Assembly (NCBI GenBank): GCA_016180765.1
Contig: JACPAP010000191.1
Coordinates: forward strand, 1 to 6,140
Direction: 5' to 3'
Source: Gemmatimonadota bacterium
GTDB lineage: Bacteria > Gemmatimonadota > Gemmatimonadetes > Gemmatimonadales > GWC2-71-9
Length of the DNA stretch: 6,140 nt
Part shown: in pieces, positions 1 to 4,716 of the stretch
Layout: the number at the start of each line of letters is the position of its first letter
Position numbering within the stretch: position 1 is the stretch's first letter
Notes under the pieces: model-generated
The model's database searches: none
What the model was told of the DNA's origin: nothing
The model's input: only the letters and a program-made list of their open reading frames with translations
Made by a program: the position numbers and the translations under genes

Positions 1-541
1 TGCTCCACCACCCGCTGGTAGACCGCGCGCGCCCGGTCCAGCGCGCCGCTCCGCATGAGGGCGTCCGATAGGCCGAGGTAGGCTTCGATCAACCGGCCCT
101 TGTCGTTCCGCCGGAAGGCATACTCCACCTGTTTCTGATGGTGCCGCACGCTGTTGGGGTCGAGCCGAAGAATCTCGTCCGCCAGATCCTCGGCCTGCAC
201 CCAATCTTCTTTGCCCTCGTACAACCCCAGCGCAACATCCAACTCCTGCACGCCCCGGTCCCGCTGCCCGGTCTCCAACAGCGCCTCGCCCAACGACTGG
301 TGCAGCTGAGGATCGTCCGGGTTGCCCGCCACCTGCCGCTCCAGCGTCGCGACGTCCGGTGGGCCGGCTGGCGGGGCCTCGGCGAACGGCTCGACCTCGA
401 TTTCGAGGTCCATGAGCCCCGCCGCTGGTGCTGCCGGGGGCGCCTCCTCCGCGAATCCGCCCAGGTCCAGCTCCGTCACCTCGACATCTCCAGGCTCGAT
501 CACCAGCTCTTCCGCTTTCAGGGGCTCGAGCGTGTCGTGGG
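1..541 (-). CDS. TPR repeat protein, C-terminal continuation in a second frame (runs off left edge)
   Basis: The minus-strand frame with codons starting at 521, 518 and so on is open without a stop from the frameshift zone to the left edge. It reads HDTLEPLKAEELVIEPGD, then an acidic low-complexity stretch with motifs VTELDLGGF and LMDLEIEVEPF that echo the linker of the upstream part. It then returns to TPR helices (LHQSLGEALLETGQRDRGVQ, WVQAEDLADEILRLDPNSVR, YLGLSDALMRSGALDRARAV). It continues the protein that starts at 1549; with one extra base near 539-541 the two parts join as one reading frame of more than 515 residues, with no stop before the window edge. I see no ribosome-binding site or start codon that would make this an independent gene. 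Whether the frameshift is biological or a base-calling error cannot be decided here. Confidence 0.72.
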
Positions 542-1549
542 CTCGAACTCCGGCGGCGGGGCGGCGGGCGGCTCGACCATCGTGCCCATCAGGCCGTCCA
601 TGCTGCCGGACTCCACGCCGCTGCTGTCGAACTCGACGGAGGCCCGCTGGACCGGCACCTCCTCCGCCGGCTCGGGCGGGGCGGGCTCTTCTACCAACGA
701 CGTCGGTTCCACCTCGAGCACCGGCGGGGCGGCCGCTTCGGGCGGGGGCGCGGCCTGGGCCGCGGGGCGCACCGGCTGCGCCGGCCGGGGAGCCGGTGCC
801 GGTTTGGCAACGGGCCCGGGCCTGGCGGCGGACGCCGCCCGCGGCGGCGCGGGCGCCTCATCCAGGTCCAGGAACACCAGATCGCTGCTCTTTTCTTGCT
901 TCGCCTTGACCTTGGGTGCCGGCGCGCTCGCCACGTCGTACTCGGGGTCGATCACTTTCATCTTGTCGACCGTGGCCCGTGCCTTCCGCTCGTCGCCGCG
1001 AGCCTTGGTCTCGTGATACAGCTTGGCGAGCTGCTCGCGCGCTTCGTCCGTCCGTGCCGCCATCTTCAGCTGTTCGGCGAGCAGCAGCCGGATCTCCTCG
1101 TTGTCCGGCGACAGATCGGCGAACTCCTTGAGCGCCTTGAAGGCCGCGTCCAGCTGCCCCGCTTTCTTCATGCGCTCCGCGTACTCCAGGAGATTCTGCT
1201 TGGCCTCCGCGATGAAGCCCCGCTGCACCATGAGCTGCGCCAGCCTGAGGTACACGTGGGTCCGTGCGGGCGCGTTCCGCAGGATCTTGTTGCACAGCGC
1301 GATCGCGTTGTTGTGGAACCCCCCGTCCACGTAGCGGTCTACGCCTCGCTCCCACATCTCCACGGCGGACTGCACGTTGCCGACCTTTTGGTAGAGGTCG
1401 CCGGCCTTGTTGAAGAGCGCCAGCTCATCGTCCAGCGCCGGGTCGCCCTCCAATCCCTGAAGGATCTCGACGTACAGCTCGAGCGCCTTCTCGGCCTGGT
1501 TCTTGACCTCGAAGTTGCGGGCTTTCTCTTTCAGCTTGGCGACGTTCAG
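518..1549 (-). CDS. TPR repeat protein, N-terminal part up to a frameshift
   Basis: This is the 5' portion of a large tetratricopeptide-repeat protein, probably a protein-protein interaction scaffold; no enzymatic domain is visible and I do not recognise a named family. I place the start at the CTG at 1549. It is preceded by GAGG six bases upstream and by an in-frame TAG at 1561-1559, and the first residues (LNVAKLKEKARNFEVKNQAE) form the expected first TPR helix. A start at the TTG at 1453 would cut that helix off. Residues 1 to about 205 are a run of helical TPR-like repeats (for example KAGDLYQKVGNVQSAVEMW and LAQLMVQRGFIAEAKQNLLE). From about residue 206 the chain becomes a Pro/Ala/Glu-rich linker with a short acidic motif, DLVFLDLDE. 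The frame stops at TGA 520-518, but homologous-looking coding continues in another frame, so the true product is longer. It starts 43 bases after the rescued hutI stop and may be read from the same transcript or its own promoter; no sound signal was hydrophobic enough to suggest a signal peptide. Confidence 0.8.
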   Translation of the reverse strand: MNVAKLKEKARNFEVKNQAEKALELYVEILQGLEGDPALDDELALFNKAGDLYQKVGNVQSAVEMWERGVDRYVDGGFHNNAIALCNKILRNAPARTHVYLRLAQLMVQRGFIAEAKQNLLEYAERMKKAGQLDAAFKALKEFADLSPDNEEIRLLLAEQLKMAARTDEAREQLAKLYHETKARGDERKARATVDKMKVIDPEYDVASAPAPKVKAKQEKSSDLVFLDLDEAPAPPRAASAARPGPVAKPAPAPRPAQPVRPAAQAAPPPEAAAPPVLEVEPTSLVEEPAPPEPAEEVPVQRASVEFDSSGVESGSMDGLMGTMVEPPAAPPPEFEPTTRSSP

Positions 1550-1555
1550 GGCTGA

Positions 1556-1559
1556 CCTC
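1556..1559 (-). promoter_or_regulatory. Probable ribosome-binding site of the TPR gene
   Basis: GAGG on the minus strand, six bases before the CTG at 1549 and overlapping an in-frame TAG, which limits how far upstream the gene can begin. The 43-base gap between the rescued hutI stop and this start has no other clear signal. Confidence 0.5.
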
Positions 1560-1592
1560 TACCGCTTGGCGGGACAACAGGATACGCGCCTC

Positions 1593-1703
1593 TCAGACGG
1601 CGAAATCTAGGGTTCCCTTCCCGAGGTGACAAGCCGCGCCGCCGACCCACGCCTCGCGCACCAGATTGACGCCGTACCAATACGGCACCTCGCGCCAATC
1701 CTG
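1593..1703 (-). pseudogene. hutI: Detached C-terminal end of hutI in a second frame
   Basis: The minus-strand frame from 1703 to TGA 1595-1593 reads QDWREVPYWYGVNLVREAWV followed by GGAACHLGKGTLDFAV. The segment DWREVPYWYGVNLV is what the end of a HutI protein should look like (family pattern near PYxxGVNLV), so this is the rightful C-terminus of the gene that starts at 2737. It has no start codon or ribosome-binding site of its own. Between it and the last in-frame HutI residues (LPLMAMLG) about 40-45 residues of the family are absent, so a single-base correction would not repair the gene; the lost length must be about 120-140 bases and not a multiple of three. Confidence 0.75.
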
Positions 1704-2737
1704 TACGGCACCCCGAGCATGGCCATGAGCGGCAGACTCATGCCCGGCGAGCTGCCCGGATTGAAGTCGGTGGCCAGGGCCACCGCCGCGCCGGCGTCGA
1801 TCAATCGTCGCGCCGGCGCCTGCCGGCGCTGGCCCAGGAACAGCATCGTCCCCGGCAGCAGGACCGCCACCGTCTCGCTGCCGGCCAGCGCCGCGATCCC
1901 GCGCTCCGAGATCGCCGCGAGGTGGTCGGCGCTGATCGCGCCGAGGGCCACGGCCAGCTCGGCCCCGCCCGAGCCGTCCAGCTCGTCGGCGTGCAGCTTG
2001 AGCCTCATGCCGTAGGTGCGGGCCGCCTCCAGGACGCGCCGAGTCTGATCCACCGAGAACACGCCCGGCTCGCAGAACGCGTCGCAGAAGCGCGCCAGGC
2101 CGTGCCGGGTGACGGCCGGCAGCATCTCGTCGAGGAGGAGCCGGATGTACCCCTCGGGATCCGGCCGATGCTCCTCGGGCACTTCATGGGCGCCGAGGAA
2201 CGTGGCGACCAGCCGCGGCGGGCGCCCGCGCAGCGAGCGGATCACGTCCAGCTGCTTCAGCTCGTCCTCCACGGTCAACCCGTAGCCGGACTTGATCTCA
2301 ACCGTGGTGGTGCCGTGCCGGAGCAGGTGGTGGAGCCGTCGCGCGGTGAGATCGCGCAGCTCTTCGGCGCTCTTGCGCCGCACCTCGCGGACCGAGGAGA
2401 GAATGCCGCCGCCCGCCGCGGCGATTTCCTGATAGGTGACCCCGCGGGCCCGCCGTTCGTGATCCTCCAGTCGCGGCGCGCCGAACACGGCGTGCGTGTG
2501 CGCATCCACGAACCCCGGCAGCAGCACGCCGTCCACCTCGACCACCTGGGCCCCCGCCCCGCTCGCGGGCCGGGCGAGGCTCTGGTAGGGCCCGACCGCG
2601 TGGATCCAGCCGTCGTCGGCGATCCACACCGCCGCGTCCTCCAGCACCTCCAGCTCGGCCATCTCGCGACCGCGCCGGGCGCGCGCCGGGCCCCGGCAGG
2701 TCACCACCTGCCTGGCGCCGACCAGGAGAACGCTCAG
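1607..2737 (-). CDS. hutI: Imidazolonepropionase HutI, internally deleted and frameshifted near the C-terminus
   Basis: HutI hydrolyses 4-imidazolone-5-propionate to N-formimino-L-glutamate, the third step of histidine breakdown, as a cytosolic metal-dependent amidohydrolase. Numbered from the CTG at 2737, the family motifs are all present in order: FVDAHTHAVF with metal ligands H80 and H82, AGGGI near 108-112, KSGYGLTVEDE near 149-159, FLGAHEVPEEH near 180-190, LKLHADEL with H249, SADHL with H272, and LATDFNPGSSPG with D324. After residues LPLMAMLG (about 335-342) the match ends; the remaining 34 residues up to TAG 1609-1607 are out of frame and meaningless. The usual segment with NAA...ALG...GSLEPGK.ADLV is missing, and the final conserved part lies in another frame. 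The protein is 376 residues against about 400-420 for the family. I chose the CTG start because it restores the usual N-terminal strand (LSVLLVGARQVVT), has GAGG seven bases upstream, and overlaps the preceding stop as CTGA; GTG at 2707 is the alternative. Probably inactive if the sequence is correct. Confidence 0.88.
   Translation of the reverse strand: MSVLLVGARQVVTCRGPARARRGREMAELEVLEDAAVWIADDGWIHAVGPYQSLARPASGAGAQVVEVDGVLLPGFVDAHTHAVFGAPRLEDHERRARGVTYQEIAAAGGGILSSVREVRRKSAEELRDLTARRLHHLLRHGTTTVEIKSGYGLTVEDELKQLDVIRSLRGRPPRLVATFLGAHEVPEEHRPDPEGYIRLLLDEMLPAVTRHGLARFCDAFCEPGVFSVDQTRRVLEAARTYGMRLKLHADELDGSGGAELAVALGAISADHLAAISERGIAALAGSETVAVLLPGTMLFLGQRRQAPARRLIDAGAAVALATDFNPGSSPGMSLPLMAMLGVPYRIGARCRIGTASIWCARRGSAARLVTSGREP
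1681..1712. repeat. 9-bp direct repeat at the hutI break point
   Basis: TACGGCACC occurs at 1681-1689 and again at 1704-1712, with a 14-base spacer. The inner copy (1681-1689) encodes part of the conserved EVPYWYG end of HutI in the rescued frame; the second copy sits exactly where the conserved HutI sequence breaks off, so it probably marks the deletion junction. Confidence 0.75.
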
Positions 2738-3027
2738 TCCCGCACCTCGTGCCGTTCCAACTTGTGGCCCCGCACCTTGGCAAGCGAAGACGCGAGTCGA
2801 GTTCTGAGGTAGCGCCCCCCTCTCCCCGACTTGAGGTACCGTTCTCCACGATAAGCGTCGTCAGCACTGAGGCAGGCTTGGTAGTACAGCAGCGTGAGCG
2901 GTCGCCGAAGCCTCGTCAATTGCACGTTGCCGACGGCGTGTAGCTTCAGCCGCGCCCGTAAGTCACTGGTCGTGCCCGTATACAGCCTTCCGTCACGCTC
3001 GCTGAACAAGACGTACGTGTAGTGCAC
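2734..3027 (-). CDS. Small GIY-YIG domain nuclease-like protein (UPF0213/COG2827 type)
   Basis: A 97-residue stand-alone GIY-YIG fold protein, of the kind often annotated as GIY-YIG nuclease family protein; family members are presumed DNA endonucleases, but the physiological target of this small type is mostly unknown. The N-terminus HYTYVLFSERDGRLYTGTT carries the GIY (here YTY) and YIG (here LYTG) strands. DLRARL gives the conserved catalytic-type arginine, and GERYLKSGRGGRYLRTRL gives the conserved glutamate and the typical basic C-terminal motif. RRPLTLLYYQACLSADDAYRGE also matches the family. The start is GTG at 3027, 12 bases after the hutU stop, with TGAGG overlapping that stop and 10 bases before the start. 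The stop overlaps the probable hutI CTG. Its position inside a histidine catabolic cluster has no obvious metabolic sense, and the gene lies within a 17-bp perfect inverted repeat, which suggests recent insertion. The last residues (HKLERH) are encoded by the left repeat arm. Confidence 0.88.
   Translation of the reverse strand: MHYTYVLFSERDGRLYTGTTSDLRARLKLHAVGNVQLTRLRRPLTLLYYQACLSADDAYRGERYLKSGRGGRYLRTRLASSLAKVRGHKLERHEVRD
2745..2748 (-). promoter_or_regulatory. Probable ribosome-binding site of hutI
   Basis: GAGG on the minus strand, seven bases before the CTG at 2737, decides this start over the GTG at 2707. It lies immediately outside the left inverted-repeat arm and within the last codons of the GIY-YIG gene. 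Confidence 0.5.
2749..2765. repeat. Left arm of a perfect 17-bp inverted repeat around the GIY-YIG gene
   Basis: The plus strand reads GTGCCGTTCCAACTTGT here, the exact reverse complement of 3051-3067. The match ends abruptly on both sides. This arm encodes the last residues of the GIY-YIG protein (around HKLERH) and ends just beside the GAGG that serves the probable hutI start. Confidence 0.9.
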
Positions 3028-3037
3028 TCAGTTTCTG

Positions 3038-3042
3038 CCTCA
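3038..3042 (-). promoter_or_regulatory. Ribosome-binding site of the GIY-YIG gene, overlapping the hutU stop
   Basis: TGAGG on the minus strand includes the hutU stop codon TGA and lies ten bases before the GTG start at 3027. The spacing is slightly long, so initiation may rely on ribosomes that finish hutU. Confidence 0.5.
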
Positions 3043-4716
3043 ATCGGTCAACAAGTTGGAACGGCACTCGCGCAATGGGATCCTGAGGCCGTGGCGCTCC
3101 GCCGCGGCGATCGCTGCGGGGTAGCCGGCGTCGGCGTGCCGCACGATGCCGATGCCCGGATCGTTGGTGAGGACCCGCTCCAGCCGGCGCGCCCCGCCCG
3201 CGCTCCCCTCCGCTACGATCACCTGCCCCGCATGCAGCGCGTTGCCGATCCCCACGCCGCCGCCGTGGTGGAAGGCGACCCACGACGCGCCGGAGGCCGT
3301 GTTGAGCAGCGCGTTCAGGATGGGCCAGTCCGCGATCGCGTCCGAGCCATCCATCATGCCTTCCGTCTCGCGGAACGGTGACGCGACCGAGCCGGTGTCC
3401 AGATGGTCCCGCCCGATGACAATGGGCGCCGTGAGCTCGCCCCGCTTCACCAGATCGTTGAGCGCCAGCCCGAACCGTGCCCGCTCGCCCTGCCCCAGCC
3501 AGCAGATCCGGGCGGGCAACCCCTGGAAGCGCACCCGCTGCTGGGCCAGCTTGATCCAGCGCGTGAGGTGCTCGTTCTCGGGGAACAGCTTCAGGACCAG
3601 CTGATCCGTGCGCTGCAGGTCCTTGGGATCCCCGGACAGCGCCACCCAGCGAAACGGCCCACGCCCCTCGCAGAACAAGGGGCGAATGTACTCCGGCACG
3701 AACCCCGGGATGTCGAAGGCGTCCGCCACGCCGGCGTCTTTGGCCTGCGTGCGGATGTTGTTGCCGTAGTCGAAGGTGACGGCGCCCCGGCGCATCAACG
3801 CCAGCATGGCCCGCACGTGGACCGCCATGGACGCGCGCGAGCGGCGGATGTACTCCTCGGGGTCCGCCGCTCGGAGTCGCAGGGCCTCCGCCAGGCTCAC
3901 GCCCGCCGGCAGGTAGCCGTTGAGCTCGTCGTGGGCCGAGGTCTGATCGGTCAGCACGTCCGGCATCCAGCCCCGGCGCGCAATCTCCGGCAGCACCTCG
4001 GCGCAGTTCCCCAACAGACCCACTGACACCGCCTGCCCTTTCCGCCGCGCCTCCTCCACCATCCGCCAGGCTTGGTCCAGATCCTCGGTCAGCCGATCCA
4101 GGTATCCGGTCTCCAGTCGCCGCTGGATCCGCGCCCGATCCACTTCGACGCCCAGAAACGCCCCGCCGTTCATGGTGGCCGCCAGCGGCTGAGCGCCCCC
4201 CATGCCGCCCAGCCCGCCCGACAGCACGATCTTGCCCGCCAGCGAGCCGCCGAAATGGCGCCGTGCCACGGCGCCGAAGGTCTCGTAGGTGCCCTGGAGG
4301 ATCCCTTGCGTGCCGATGTAGATCCAGCTGCCGGCGGTCATCTGACCGAACATGATGAGGCCCGCCCGCTCCAGCTCGCGGAACACCTCCCAGCTGGCCC
4401 AGCGCCCGACCAGGTTGGCGTTGGCGATGAGCACCCGCGGCGCGTCCTCGTGGGTCCGGAACACGCCCACCGGTTGGCCCGACTGGACCAGCAGCGTCTC
4501 GTCATCGCCCAGCGTCTTCAAGGTCGCGACGATCGCGTCGAACGCGCGCCAGCTTCGCGCCGCCTTCCCGGTCCCGCCGTACACCACCAGGTCGTCCGGC
4601 CGCTCGGCCACGTCCGGGTCCAGGTTGTTCATCAGCATGCGGAGCGCGGCTTCCTGGATCCAGCCGCGACAGGTGAGCGCCGAGCCGCGCGGCGCCCGGA
4701 TGGTCCGCGCACTCAT
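3040..4716 (-). CDS. hutU: Urocanate hydratase (urocanase) HutU
   Basis: HutU converts urocanate to 4-imidazolone-5-propionate with tightly bound NAD+, the second step of histidine degradation, in the cytosol. The 558-residue product has the usual family length and is uninterrupted. Visible motifs are IRAPRGSALTCRGW at the N-terminus, LRMLMNNLDPDVAE, VVYGGTGKAARSW around 45-56, the glycine-rich NAD region SGGLGGMGGAQPLAATMNGG at 166-185, LTDQTSAHDELNGYLP, and FQGLPARICWLGQGER, the urocanase signature whose cysteine (C405 here) corresponds to the catalytic Cys410 of Pseudomonas putida. FHHGGGVGIGNALHAGQV near 482-499 is also typical. The ATG at 4716 overlaps the hutH stop (ATGA) and has GGAGG seven bases upstream, so translation is probably coupled to hutH. 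The last ten residues (RECRSNLLTD) follow the normal end at about GLRIPL and are partly encoded by the 17-bp repeat arm at 3051-3067, so the tail was probably rewritten by the neighbouring insertion. Confidence 0.97.
   Translation of the reverse strand: MSARTIRAPRGSALTCRGWIQEAALRMLMNNLDPDVAERPDDLVVYGGTGKAARSWRAFDAIVATLKTLGDDETLLVQSGQPVGVFRTHEDAPRVLIANANLVGRWASWEVFRELERAGLIMFGQMTAGSWIYIGTQGILQGTYETFGAVARRHFGGSLAGKIVLSGGLGGMGGAQPLAATMNGGAFLGVEVDRARIQRRLETGYLDRLTEDLDQAWRMVEEARRKGQAVSVGLLGNCAEVLPEIARRGWMPDVLTDQTSAHDELNGYLPAGVSLAEALRLRAADPEEYIRRSRASMAVHVRAMLALMRRGAVTFDYGNNIRTQAKDAGVADAFDIPGFVPEYIRPLFCEGRGPFRWVALSGDPKDLQRTDQLVLKLFPENEHLTRWIKLAQQRVRFQGLPARICWLGQGERARFGLALNDLVKRGELTAPIVIGRDHLDTGSVASPFRETEGMMDGSDAIADWPILNALLNTASGASWVAFHHGGGVGIGNALHAGQVIVAEGSAGGARRLERVLTNDPGIGIVRHADAGYPAAIAAAERHGLRIPLRECRSNLLTD
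3051..3067. repeat. Right arm of the 17-bp inverted repeat, inside the hutU 3' end
   Basis: The plus strand reads ACAAGTTGGAACGGCAC, exact reverse complement of 2749-2765. On the minus strand it encodes CRSNL in the tail of HutU. The base pair string CTCG occurs at both outer borders (2746-2749 and 3067-3070), which could be a short target duplication but is too short to prove it. Confidence 0.9.

Larger units (their letters stand above)
2749..3067 (-). mobile_element. Putative 319-bp cassette: inverted repeats plus GIY-YIG gene
   Basis: The segment bounded by the two 17-bp inverted arms contains almost nothing but the small GIY-YIG gene. It sits exactly at the junction between hutU and hutI, genes that are commonly close neighbours without such a gene. 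Terminal inverted repeats together with a nuclease gene and a neutral position at a gene border are the marks of an inserted element, but there is no transposase, and target duplication is at most the 4 bases CTCG. This is an inference from layout; I know of no named family that it fits. Confidence 0.4.

Noticed and set aside
138..1555. Long plus-strand open frames opposite the TPR gene
   Set aside because: They mirror the minus-strand TPR coding in a GC-rich region, are full of Arg/Gly/Ala without recognisable motifs, and lack ribosome-binding sites.
1562..1572. Small hairpin CCGC-TTG-GCGG between hutI and the TPR gene, considered as a terminator
   Set aside because: The stem is only four base pairs and no T-run follows on either strand.
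1671..1686. Palindrome GCCGTA-CCAA-TACGGC considered as a regulatory hairpin
   Set aside because: It lies in the codons for the conserved PYWYG motif of HutI and is more simply explained by the coding sequence.
1922..2812. A 296-residue plus-strand open frame opposite hutI
   Set aside because: The opposite strand has clear HutI motifs; this frame has no family resemblance and crosses the GIY-YIG gene end.
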